NCBI RefSeq assembly: GCF_000331735.1
Contig: NC_020126.1
Location: 4,340,001 to 4,404,000, forward strand
Source: Myxococcus stipitatus DSM 14675
Lineage (GTDB): Bacteria > Myxococcota > Myxococcia > Myxococcales > Myxococcaceae
Reading direction: 5' to 3'
DNA length: 64,000 nt
The notes below the pieces were generated by a model that worked only from the letters and a program-made list of their open reading frames with translations, was not told the origin of the DNA and did not search any database. Of the stretch, positions 17,663 to 25,462 are shown in pieces; within the stretch, counting starts at the first letter, position 1, and each line of letters opens with the position of its first letter. A program made the position numbers and the translations under genes.

Positions 17663-19123
17663 ATGAACCGCTCTTTCATCCAGTTCCGGCGTGCCCTCGT
17701 CACCGCGCTTCTGCTGGTCGTCCCATCCGTCGCGGGGGCCCAGGCTCCCGCCCAGACACCGCCCACCGCCGCGCAGGGGCAGTCCGGCAACCTCCAGCCC
17801 GCCACCCGTGAGGCGCAGGCGCTTCCGTCGCTGGCGCCCCTCGTGGATTCGGTGAAGACCGCGGTCGTCAACGTCGACGTCCAAGCGCGGGGAGGCGGTG
17901 GGCCGCGAGGCTCGGAGGAGAATCCACTCTTCGACCGCTTCTTCGGGGGAGGGCGCAAGGAGCAGCTCCGCCAGGGCGCGGGCTCCGGCTTCATCATCGA
18001 GCCGACGGGCATCGTCCTCACGAACAACCACGTCGTGGAGGACGCGGTCTCCATCACCGTGCGGTTGGATGATGGGCGCTCCTTTCCCGCCACCGTCGTC
18101 GGCAGGGACCCACTCACCGATGTCGCGCTCGTGAAGCTGAAGGAGAAGGTGGAGGGGCTGCCCACGGTGAAGCTGGGGGACTCGGATGCGCTGCGCGTGG
18201 GCGACTGGGTGGTGGCCATCGGCAACCCCTTCGGTCTGGCCTCCAGCGTGAGCCTGGGCATCGTCTCCGCGAGGGCGCGCGACATCGGCGCGGGCCCCTA
18301 TGACGAGTTCCTCCAGACGGACGCCGCCATCAACCCGGGTAACTCGGGCGGCCCGCTCTTCAACATGAAGGGGGAGGTCGTCGGCATCAACACGGCCATC
18401 GTCGGCGGCGGCACGGGCATCGGGTTCGCGGTGCCCAGCAACCTGGTGAAGGCGCTGCTGCCGCAACTGGAGAAGGAGGGCTCCGTCACCCGCGCATGGC
18501 TGGGCGTGGGCATCCAGGACCTCACGCGAGACCTGGCCGGTGCGCTCAAGCTCCCCGTGACGGAGGGCGCCATCCTCACGCAGGTGAACGCCAACACGCC
18601 CGCGTCGAAGGCGGGGCTGAAGGTGGATGACGTCATCACCGCCATCGACGGGCGGGCCGTGGCCTCGAGTGGTCAGCTCACGCGCACCGTCGCGCTCAAG
18701 CGTCCGGGTACCAGCTCCACGCTGACGGTGTTCCGCGACGGCAAGAAGCAGGACGTGAAGGTGACGCTCGGCACGCGGCCGGACATCGAAGGCGTGGCGT
18801 CACGCAAGAGCGCGGGGGAGGAGGAGCAGGAGAGCTCGCGCCGGGTGGGTGTCAGCCTCCAGAACCTGGATGCGCGCACCGCGCAGCAGGCGGGCTTCAG
18901 CGAGCGACAGGGAGCCCTCGTCACGGATGTCGTGCCGGGCTCCCCCGCGGACCGCGCCAGCCTGGAGCCGGGCATGGTGGTGGTGGAGGCCAATCGCAAG
19001 CAGGTGAACAACGCGGACGACCTGGCCAAGGCCATTCGCGCGGCGCCCGCGGGCAGCACCTTGCTGTTGCGGGTGGCGACTCCGGGCGGAGGCAGGCTGC
19101 TTCGCGCGCTCCGCGTCCCGTAG
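17663..19123 (+). CDS. HtrA/DegP-type periplasmic serine protease
   Basis: Trypsin-like protease with two PDZ domains, 486 aa. Residues 1-28 form a signal peptide ending around AGA. The catalytic triad is visible: H123 in TNNHVVEDA, D153 in DPLTDVALVKL and S228 in NPGNSGGPLFN. PDZ1 (about 250-340) contains the carboxylate-binding LGVGIQDL; PDZ2 (about 385-480) contains GVSLQNLD. It should degrade or chaperone misfolded envelope proteins. A Gly-rich loop (RGGGGPRGSEE, about 76-86) corresponds to the LA loop and is short. ATG at 17663 was chosen because it gives a clean signal peptide; ATG at 17657 is two codons longer. It is convergent with the diguanylate cyclase gene only 8 bases away. Confidence 0.9.
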   Translation: MNRSFIQFRRALVTALLLVVPSVAGAQAPAQTPPTAAQGQSGNLQPATREAQALPSLAPLVDSVKTAVVNVDVQARGGGGPRGSEENPLFDRFFGGGRKEQLRQGAGSGFIIEPTGIVLTNNHVVEDAVSITVRLDDGRSFPATVVGRDPLTDVALVKLKEKVEGLPTVKLGDSDALRVGDWVVAIGNPFGLASSVSLGIVSARARDIGAGPYDEFLQTDAAINPGNSGGPLFNMKGEVVGINTAIVGGGTGIGFAVPSNLVKALLPQLEKEGSVTRAWLGVGIQDLTRDLAGALKLPVTEGAILTQVNANTPASKAGLKVDDVITAIDGRAVASSGQLTRTVALKRPGTSSTLTVFRDGKKQDVKVTLGTRPDIEGVASRKSAGEEEQESSRRVGVSLQNLDARTAQQAGFSERQGALVTDVVPGSPADRASLEPGMVVVEANRKQVNNADDLAKAIRAAPAGSTLLLRVATPGGGRLLRALRVP

Positions 19124-19131
19124 GACAGGCG

Positions 19132-21057
19132 TCAGGCCTTGGCGATGCCGCTGGGAGGAACGGCGGCGGTCGCCTCGGCGGGGGGCGCGTGCGGGCCTCG
19201 CTCGCGGCCGGGGTGGATCTCCATGCCCAGCTCGAACGGCGTCGTGCGGTTGCGGCCCGTGCGCTTGCTGCAATACAGGGCCGCGTCCGCGCTATCGACC
19301 AGTCCCTCTTGCGAGGTGGTGTCGGTGGGGTAGTGGGCCACGCCGACGGAGACCGTGACGTGGCCCCCCGGCAGTCCTGGCTGGGTGAGGACCACGGTGT
19401 CCGCCACCGCGCGGCGCAGCTTCTCCGCCACTTCCACCGCGTCGTGCTTGGTGGCCTGGGGCAGGAGGATGACGAACTCCTCGCCGCCGTACCTCGCGAG
19501 CGTGTCCACCTTGCGCACCTTCGCGCGGAGGATGTCGCAGACGCGGCGCAGGGTCTCATCACCGACGCGGTGGCCCGCGAGGTCATTGAGGCGCTTGAAG
19601 TGGTCCACGTCCACCATGAGCAGCGCCAGCGGGGTGCCGAAGCGCTGGGCCCGCGCCAGCTCCAGCTCCATGCGCTGGAAGAGGTGACGCCGGTTGGGCA
19701 CCCCCGTCAGCGGGTCCGTCATGGTGAGCTTCACCGTCTCGGCGTGCAGCCGGGCGTTCTTCACCGCGGCCGCGGCGATGTCCGTCACCGCGGTGAGCAG
19801 CTCGATCTCCCCGGCGGAGAAGCTGGCCACCAGGGGGCGCTGGAAGTTCACCACGCCCAGCAGGCTGCCCGCGTGCACCATGGGCAGCGCGAGCAGCGCG
19901 CCCGTGTGCATGGCGTCCACGACGAGGCCTCGGCGCGCGAAGATGCTGGTGGGGTCGGTGACGTCCGGCAGGTAGACGGCCTTGAGCGTCTGGGCCGCGC
20001 GGCCACAGGCTCCTTCGCCCAGCGCGAACACCAGCCCCTCCGCGCCGCGATGCTCCGGCCAGGCCTGGCGCACCTCCAGCGAGCCCTCCGCGTTGAGGAG
20101 CATGATGGAGAACTCGGGAATCTGCAGCCGCTCGATCACCAGCCGGGTCACGGCCTCCAGCAGCTCATCCAGCTCCAGCGTGGCGTTGAGCGAGCGAGTG
20201 ACGTCGAACAGCAGGGACAGCTCGCGAAGTCGCTCCTCGAGCTCGTCCTTGAGCGCCAGCTTCTCCTTCACCAGCTCCAGGTCGCGGTGGGTGTCGATCT
20301 CCTCCGCCTTCATCGCGGTGAGGCGCGCGAGCATCTGGTTGAAGGCACCCGCGAGGCGCGAGATTTCATCCGAGCCGCGTGCATCCGCGCGCACCAGCAG
20401 GTCACCCGCGGCGGCGCGTCCCATGGCCGAGCTCAACCGGCGCAGCGGCCGCGTGAGGTTGAAGTGCAGCGACAGGGCGATGACTCCCGCGAGCGCGACG
20501 GCGAACAACGCCATGGAGCCCAGCGCGCCGCCAAAAACGTGCGTCAGTTGCTGATGCAACGCGGGTTCCGTCATCCGCATCTGGAGCACGCTGGCGCCCG
20601 GGATGTCCCCGCTCGCGTGACAGCTCCCGCACTCGGGACCGCCCAGCGGGCGAACGACCTCGGTGACACCATTCGCGGAGCGCGCCGTCTCGGGGCCGGG
20701 GCGGGTGAGTCGCGCGGCCTCCGGGTGCGACGTGCCCACCTCGGAGGGGTTGCGAGACCACCGCACGCGCCCGTCCAGCGTCAGCACGCGCACGTCCTCC
20801 ACCGAGCGGAACAGCCGCGTGTCCGAGTGAAGCACCTCCGCCACGGCCCCGTGCGCGGGAGCCCCGGGGCCTTGTGACAGCAGGAACGTGGAGGCCACGA
20901 ACTCCGCGAGCGCGAGCGACTCCACCTGCGTGGCGTCCTGCACCGCGACGCGGGCCTCGCGCCAGAAGTGCCCGACGCCCAGCAGTGCCACCACCAGGCC
21001 CGGCAGAGCGATGCTCCACAGCAGCTTGCGACCTACGGTGTCGGGACCCAGGGGCAT
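19132..21057 (-). CDS. Membrane diguanylate cyclase with periplasmic heme-c motif, HAMP and GAF domains
   Basis: 641 aa. TM1 is about 12-29; a periplasmic sensor domain follows (30-175); TM2 is about 176-198; HAMP about 199-252; a short coiled coil; GAF about 290-440; GGDEF about 445-605. The active site is GGEEF (524-528), a catalytically competent variant, with an RxxD inhibitory site (R515-D518) five residues upstream, so c-di-GMP synthesis with product inhibition is expected. The sensor domain carries CGSCH (143-147), a canonical CxxCH covalent heme-c site, suggesting redox or gas sensing. ATG at 21057 follows a perfect palindrome instead of a Shine-Dalgarno; a strong promoter match lies at 21118-21146. 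Divergent from pgeF. Confidence 0.9.
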   Translation of the reverse strand: MPLGPDTVGRKLLWSIALPGLVVALLGVGHFWREARVAVQDATQVESLALAEFVASTFLLSQGPGAPAHGAVAEVLHSDTRLFRSVEDVRVLTLDGRVRWSRNPSEVGTSHPEAARLTRPGPETARSANGVTEVVRPLGGPECGSCHASGDIPGASVLQMRMTEPALHQQLTHVFGGALGSMALFAVALAGVIALSLHFNLTRPLRRLSSAMGRAAAGDLLVRADARGSDEISRLAGAFNQMLARLTAMKAEEIDTHRDLELVKEKLALKDELEERLRELSLLFDVTRSLNATLELDELLEAVTRLVIERLQIPEFSIMLLNAEGSLEVRQAWPEHRGAEGLVFALGEGACGRAAQTLKAVYLPDVTDPTSIFARRGLVVDAMHTGALLALPMVHAGSLLGVVNFQRPLVASFSAGEIELLTAVTDIAAAAVKNARLHAETVKLTMTDPLTGVPNRRHLFQRMELELARAQRFGTPLALLMVDVDHFKRLNDLAGHRVGDETLRRVCDILRAKVRKVDTLARYGGEEFVILLPQATKHDAVEVAEKLRRAVADTVVLTQPGLPGGHVTVSVGVAHYPTDTTSQEGLVDSADAALYCSKRTGRNRTTPFELGMEIHPGRERGPHAPPAEATAAVPPSGIAKA

Positions 21058-21069
21058 GCGAACGTTCGC
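21058..21069. promoter_or_regulatory. Perfect 12-bp palindrome abutting the diguanylate cyclase start
   Basis: GCGAACGTTCGC sits directly against the ATG of the diguanylate cyclase gene, where a ribosome binding site would be. It could be an operator or could influence translation; no regulator is known to me. Confidence 0.4.
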
Positions 21070-21117
21070 GTCACTTCGAAAGAAAGAGTGGAGCCCGTTT
21101 CACGAAGAGTCATCGGA

Positions 21118-21146
21118 ATTGTCAATGGGCTGACGCGGACTGTCAA
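21118..21146 (-). promoter_or_regulatory. Sigma-A-type promoter for the diguanylate cyclase
   Basis: Minus strand TTGACA (21141-21146), a 17-base spacer and GACAAT (21118-21123). This is a perfect -35 and a 4/6 -10, with a predicted leader of about 50 bases. A second TTGACA on the same strand (21120-21125) overlaps the -10 box. Confidence 0.55.
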
Positions 21147-21250
21147 ACGTACTTGCATGGAAATTTTTCTGCCCCATTGGCGCGTTGGGCTGACGCTGGA
21201 GGTTGTCCGCGTGCGTCGTGCCGGGCGCCCTGGTTAAGAAGGGGCACCGC

Positions 21251-22012
21251 ATGGCGACCGAGCTGCTCACGTCCTCTCTGCTCCCTGTTCCTCACGGCTT
21301 CGCGACACGCACCGGAGGTGTCTCCGAAGGCCCGTTTGCCTCGCTCAATCTGGGGTTCTCCACCGGAGATGAGCGGGGGAGGGTGGAGGAGAACCTCCGC
21401 CGGCTCGCGCTCGCGGCGGGCGCTCCCCTGGGGGCGATGTCACGCGTGTCACAGGTGCATGGAGACCGGGTGTTGGAGGCGCGGGTGGAGCACGCCGCCG
21501 AGGCGCTGAGAGAGCCCGAAGGCGAGGCCGACGCGCTGTGGACGGAGGTGGCGGGGACCTGGGTCGCGGTGGGGACCGCGGATTGTGTCCCCGTGCTGCT
21601 GGTGGACCCGGAGGGCCAGCGCGTGGCGGCCGTCCACTCGGGGTGGCGGGGGACGGACGCGGACATCAGCGCGCGGGCGGTGGAGACGCTGGTGGCGCGA
21701 GGGGCTCGGCCGGAGCGGCTGCTCGCGGCGGTGGGGCCCGCGATCCAGCGCTGCTGCTACGAGGTGTCCCCGGAGCTGGCGCACCGCTTCGTGGCGCGCT
21801 TCGGGGCGGACGTGGTGGACGCGGAAGGGGACCGGTTCCGGCTGGACCTCAAGCGGGCCGTGCGGAAGACGCTGCTGCAAGCGGGGCTGCGGGCGGAGCA
21901 TGTGGACGTGCTACAGGCCTGTACCGCGTGTGAGCCCTCTCGGTTCTTCTCCCACCGGAGGGATGCCGGGCGCACCGGGCGGCACCTCAATTTCGTGGTG
22001 AATCGCTTCTAG
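21251..22012 (+). CDS. pgeF: Purine nucleoside phosphorylase / laccase-domain protein, YfiH family
   Basis: 253-aa protein of the YfiH/YlmD (multicopper polyphenol oxidase, DUF152) family; E. coli PgeF edits mis-incorporated Ser in peptidoglycan and other members are zinc-dependent purine nucleoside phosphorylases. The conserved metal ligands are visible: His in SQVHGDRV, Cys in TADCVPVLL and His in VHSGWRGT, along with GPAIQRCCYEV and the C-terminal FFSHRRD. The ATG at 21251 is preceded by AAGAAGGGG. The longer frame to 21203 lacks resemblance and was not used. It is followed within about 80 bases by the CpoB-like gene. Confidence 0.9.
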   Translation: MATELLTSSLLPVPHGFATRTGGVSEGPFASLNLGFSTGDERGRVEENLRRLALAAGAPLGAMSRVSQVHGDRVLEARVEHAAEALREPEGEADALWTEVAGTWVAVGTADCVPVLLVDPEGQRVAAVHSGWRGTDADISARAVETLVARGARPERLLAAVGPAIQRCCYEVSPELAHRFVARFGADVVDAEGDRFRLDLKRAVRKTLLQAGLRAEHVDVLQACTACEPSRFFSHRRDAGRTGRHLNFVVNRF

Positions 22013-22035
22013 GTCGGGCGGACACAGCCGTTTTC

Positions 22036-22065
22036 TTGACGCTCTCCGACGTGGCTTCCTATCCT
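22036..22065 (+). promoter_or_regulatory. Promoter for the CpoB-like lipoprotein gene
   Basis: TTGACG (22036-22041), 18-base spacer, TATCCT (22060-22065). The predicted transcription start is near 22072, 20 bases before the chosen GTG. This also argues against the longer ATG start at 22036, which would lie upstream of the transcript. Confidence 0.5.
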
Positions 22066-22092
22066 CGGAGGGACTTCTCTCCGTCGAGGACC

Positions 22093-22950
22093 GTGCTCGC
22101 GCGCTCCGTCATCTTCCGCCTGCTCGCCGTCGCGCCCCTGTGCGTGCTCGGTGCATGTGCCAGCAACGCCGCCTCGAAGGAGGAGGTGGGGGCGCTGCGT
22201 GCGGAGCTGCGCACGCTGCGCGATTCCCAGTCGCGGTTGTTGGAGCGGCTGGAGCGCATGGAGGCCCACGCCGCCGTGGACCGCGCCCGGGACACGTCGT
22301 CGGGCTCGAAGCCACTCGCGACGGTGAAGGTCACCGCGCCCGAGCTGGGCGAGCCGCTGTCGACCACGCCCGAGCTGTCGGTGGTGAAGCTCAAGCCTCG
22401 CTTCGAGCCCGCGCCCAAGCTGTCCACGCAGGTGGCGGTGGTGGAGCCCGAGTCGGAGCAGGTGGAGATGTTCATCAGCGCGCTGCCGGATGGCGCGCCC
22501 GCCGCGTCCGGTGGTGGGGCCACGATGGTGGCGGCCCGCGAAGAGGCCGACCCCGCGGACCAGGCGGACCCCGACGTGCTCGACGCGGACTACAACAAGT
22601 CCGTGTCGATGCTGCGCACCGGAAACGTGGAGGGCGGCGTGGAGCGACTGCGCCGCTTCTCCGAGGACAACCCCCGTCACCCCCGCGCGGACAACGCGCT
22701 GTACTTCAGCGGGCTGGGGCTGATGGGGCTCAACGACTTCAAGGCCGCCGCGAGACTCTTCGAGCGGCTGATCGCCACCTATCCCGCTGGAGATGCCGTG
22801 CTGGATGGCATGCTCCGGCTCGCCGAGTGCCGGATGCGGCTCAACCAGGCCGCGGATGCCCGGGCTCTCTACACGCGTGTCGTCACCCAGTTCCCGGGGA
22901 CGGCCGCCGCCACTCAGGCGGAGCAGCGGCTTGCCGCGCTCCGGCAGTAA
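22093..22950 (+). CDS. CpoB/YbgF-like TPR lipoprotein
   Basis: 285-aa envelope protein. The GTG start gives a lipoprotein signal with lipobox LGAC (C22). A short coiled coil (about 27-60: EEVGALRAELRTLRDSQSRLLERLERME) is followed by a Pro/Thr-rich spacer and C-terminal TPRs (about 175-285: YNKSVSMLRTGNVEGGVERLRRF, ALYFSGLGLMGLNDF and similar). This is the layout of the Tol-Pal system protein CpoB/YbgF, which coordinates outer-membrane constriction with peptidoglycan synthesis, but no tol or pal gene is adjacent. An ATG at 22036 would extend it by 19 residues and overlap the promoter. The LysM gene follows 25 bases on, so the two are probably an operon. Confidence 0.75.
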   Translation: MLARSVIFRLLAVAPLCVLGACASNAASKEEVGALRAELRTLRDSQSRLLERLERMEAHAAVDRARDTSSGSKPLATVKVTAPELGEPLSTTPELSVVKLKPRFEPAPKLSTQVAVVEPESEQVEMFISALPDGAPAASGGGATMVAAREEADPADQADPDVLDADYNKSVSMLRTGNVEGGVERLRRFSEDNPRHPRADNALYFSGLGLMGLNDFKAAARLFERLIATYPAGDAVLDGMLRLAECRMRLNQAADARALYTRVVTQFPGTAAATQAEQRLAALRQ

Positions 22951-22975
22951 AGTCTTCTCGAAAGGATGTCGTGCG

Positions 22976-24193
22976 ATGCGCTCCCGGATCCTCACCTCGC
23001 TGATGTTGAGCCTCGCCGTTGCCCCTGCCTGGAGCGCGCTCGCGCAGCAGGAGGAGGGCAGTGGCCCGGAGGAGACCGAGGCCGGCGGCGAGACCGAAGG
23101 CGCGGAGGTCATGGACGAGGCCCCCGAGCGGTCCTCCGGCACCGTGCAGCTGCCCCCGGGCGCGCCCAAGGGACGTGACAGCGCCCCCGGCGAGGTCCAC
23201 ACGGTGCAGGACGGCGACACGCTGTGGGACCTGTCCTCGCGCTACCTGGGCAGCCCCTGGTACTGGCCGAAGGTCTGGTCCTACAACCCGGAGATCGCCA
23301 ACCCGCATTGGATCTACCCGGGCAACCAGGTGCGCTTCTTCGGCGGCGGGGAGGAAGTCCCCCAGCGCGTGGAGTCCGGTGAAGAGACGCCCGACGTGAC
23401 CGCGCCCATGGAGATGGCCAGCACCAGCGCGGTGACGGTGACGGGCAAGATTGGCTACGACGTGTCCTCTGCGCGGCCGGTGACGACGCAGGGCTTCGTC
23501 ACGCCCCGCGAGCTGGAGGAGGCGGGCCGCATCGAGGGCTCCCCCAGCGGCGCGCACATGCTGTCCTTCCCGGACAACGTCTACGTGCGCTTCAAGCGCA
23601 ACGCGCAGGCCAAGGTGGGCGACCGCTACGTCGTCTTCCACACGACGCAGCCGGTGAAGCACCCGCGCACGGGCAAGCAGCTGGGCTTCCTGACGGACTT
23701 CGTGGGCACGCTGCGCGTGGTGCGCGTGGACAAGGGCATCGTCACGGCGCAGATCGTCGACACGTGGGACGGCATCGAGCGCGGCGACCTGGTGGGCCCC
23801 TACGGTGAGAAGCTCACTGATCGCGTGGCCCCGCGGCCCAACGCGAAGGAGGTCAACGCCACCGTCGTGACGCCGCTGGTGCCCTACCTGTCGCTGCTGG
23901 GCGAGCACCACACGGTGGTGCTGGACAAGGGCAGCGCGGACGGCGTCCAGCTGGGCAACACCTTCACCATCCTCCGCCAGGGAGACCCGTCCCGGACGGT
24001 GCTGGGCCAGATGTACGCCAAGCCGCCGTCCCAGGAGGACAAGACGCTGCCCTGGGAGGACATCGGCACGTGCATGGTGACCGAGGTGAAGGAGCGCACC
24101 AACAACTGCCTCATGATGCGCTCGCTCCAGGAGGTCAGCTCGGGTGATCGCGCGATGATGAGGGTGAGCAACGCGCCCACCGCCAGCCGCTGA
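22976..24193 (+). CDS. Secreted LysM-domain protein
   Basis: 405 aa with a signal peptide (1-22, ending SALAQ), an acidic spacer, then a LysM domain at about 70-120 (VHTVQDGDTLWDLSSRYLG ... NPEIANPHWIYPGNQVRF). LysM binds peptidoglycan. The 285-residue C-terminal part, with VGDRYVVFHTTQPVKHPRTGKQ and repeated GD-V/GDL turns, looks like tandem beta-rich modules of unknown function. It has an AAAGGA sequence upstream of ATG 22976. It follows the CpoB-like gene and precedes dprA, with a GC hairpin at 24215-24234 between. An envelope-structure role is inferred. Confidence 0.8.
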   Translation: MRSRILTSLMLSLAVAPAWSALAQQEEGSGPEETEAGGETEGAEVMDEAPERSSGTVQLPPGAPKGRDSAPGEVHTVQDGDTLWDLSSRYLGSPWYWPKVWSYNPEIANPHWIYPGNQVRFFGGGEEVPQRVESGEETPDVTAPMEMASTSAVTVTGKIGYDVSSARPVTTQGFVTPRELEEAGRIEGSPSGAHMLSFPDNVYVRFKRNAQAKVGDRYVVFHTTQPVKHPRTGKQLGFLTDFVGTLRVVRVDKGIVTAQIVDTWDGIERGDLVGPYGEKLTDRVAPRPNAKEVNATVVTPLVPYLSLLGEHHTVVLDKGSADGVQLGNTFTILRQGDPSRTVLGQMYAKPPSQEDKTLPWEDIGTCMVTEVKERTNNCLMMRSLQEVSSGDRAMMRVSNAPTASR

Positions 24194-24214
24194 ATCTCGG
24201 CAGGAAAAGTGCAT

Positions 24215-24234
24215 CCCCTCCCGCGCCGGAGGGG
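24215..24234 (+). terminator. GC hairpin between LysM gene and dprA
   Basis: Perfect 7-bp stem CCCCTCC / GGAGGGG with a 6-nt loop just after the LysM stop, followed by TTGAGTGCTTG with no clean U-run. Probable transcript end. A TATATA at 24299-24304 downstream may be a -10 box for dprA. Confidence 0.45.
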
Positions 24235-24329
24235 TTGAGTGCTTGACCGGTGGCGGTCCGGTGTTTATGTGTCGCGCCCCTCCCAGCGGGCCCATCTTCT
24301 ATATAGGTGGGATTCGAGCGGGGGTCGGT

Positions 24330-25451
24330 ATGGCGGACGCGGAGACGGACAGCCTCACGGCGGAGCAGCAGGCATGCCTTGCGCTCTGGGCCGTTCCCGG
24401 CCTGGGGCCGAGGACGCTGGCCGCCCTGCGCGTCTACGCCGACGAGCACCTCTCCTCCCTTGTCTCCACTCCGGTGCGAGACTGGGTGTCCGAGGCGCCG
24501 GTTTCCCCACAGGCAAGGCGCCGGCTCCTGTCCGTGGAGCGGCTGGCGCCCCTGGCGGAGCAGGTGTTGGAGGCCTGTCGCGCGGGGGAGATGAAGGTGG
24601 CCTTCGCGGGGCAGCGGGCGTTTCCGGAGCGGCTCCGGGACGTGGTGGACGCGCCCCCCTTGCTCTTCTACCGAGGGCAGCCCGGGGCTCCCCGCCGGCG
24701 GGTGGCCATGGTGGGAAGCCGTCGCCCGGACCAGGGGTTCCTGCCATTCGCCCGAGCGTTTGCCCGCCAGGTGGCCGAGGGTGGGGTCGGGGTGGTCTCT
24801 GGCGCTGCGGTGGGCGTGGACCGGGCGTGTCATTGGGGCGCCCTGGATGCGGGTGGGGAGACGTGGGCGTTCTTGGGGTCGGCGCTGGATGTGTTGGACC
24901 CCGCACAGGCTGGCCTGTTGCCCCACTTCCTGGAGAGGGGCGGGGTGTTCTTCAGCGAGCTACCGCCAGGCGTGCGGGCCAGCACCAGCACTTTTCCTCG
25001 CCGCAACCGGCTCATCTCTGGTGCATCGGATGCGGTCCTGGTGCTGCGGGCGGGGGTGGAGTCGGGCAGTTTGTACACGGCGAGGGCGGGGCGGGCGCAG
25101 GGGCGGACGGTGCTGGCGATGCCAGGGGACGTGCGTCAGGGCGGGGCGGCAGGCTGCAATGCCCTGCTGCGGGAGGGGCACGCGAGTGCGTGCCTGGACG
25201 TGAAGGACGTATGGCGGGCGGTGGGTGTTGACCCTGGGTGGATGGTGGCGCCAGGGGCGGAGGACTCGAGGGCGGGGCTTTCCGTGGAAGCACGGGGCGC
25301 CTATGCGGTGTTGGACCGGATTCCCCGGACATTCGATGAGGTGCTGGCCGGGAGCACCCTCACGCCGGCGGCGCTGGTGGGCGCGCTGGTGGAGCTGGAG
25401 ATGACGGGGCTGGTCATCCAGCACCCGGGCAGGCTGTACGAGAAGATCTAG
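24330..25451 (+). CDS. dprA: DNA-processing protein DprA (Smf)
   Basis: 373-aa DprA: loads RecA onto incoming single-stranded DNA during natural transformation. Order: N-terminal helix-hairpin-helix region (LWAVPGLGPRTLAAL, 19-33), Rossmann-like core with VAMVGSRRP, VVSGAAVGVDRACHWGAL, the FPRRNRLISG motif and GSLYTA, then a C-terminal winged-helix (DprA_WH, about 310-373). Start ATG 24330 is the first one in frame after the TATATA box; an in-frame ATG at 24243 would add 29 unlikely residues. It lies 11 bases before topA, a common dprA-topA linkage. Confidence 0.93.
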   Translation: MADAETDSLTAEQQACLALWAVPGLGPRTLAALRVYADEHLSSLVSTPVRDWVSEAPVSPQARRRLLSVERLAPLAEQVLEACRAGEMKVAFAGQRAFPERLRDVVDAPPLLFYRGQPGAPRRRVAMVGSRRPDQGFLPFARAFARQVAEGGVGVVSGAAVGVDRACHWGALDAGGETWAFLGSALDVLDPAQAGLLPHFLERGGVFFSELPPGVRASTSTFPRRNRLISGASDAVLVLRAGVESGSLYTARAGRAQGRTVLAMPGDVRQGGAAGCNALLREGHASACLDVKDVWRAVGVDPGWMVAPGAEDSRAGLSVEARGAYAVLDRIPRTFDEVLAGSTLTPAALVGALVELEMTGLVIQHPGRLYEKI

Positions 25452-25462
25452 GTAGGAGAGTC

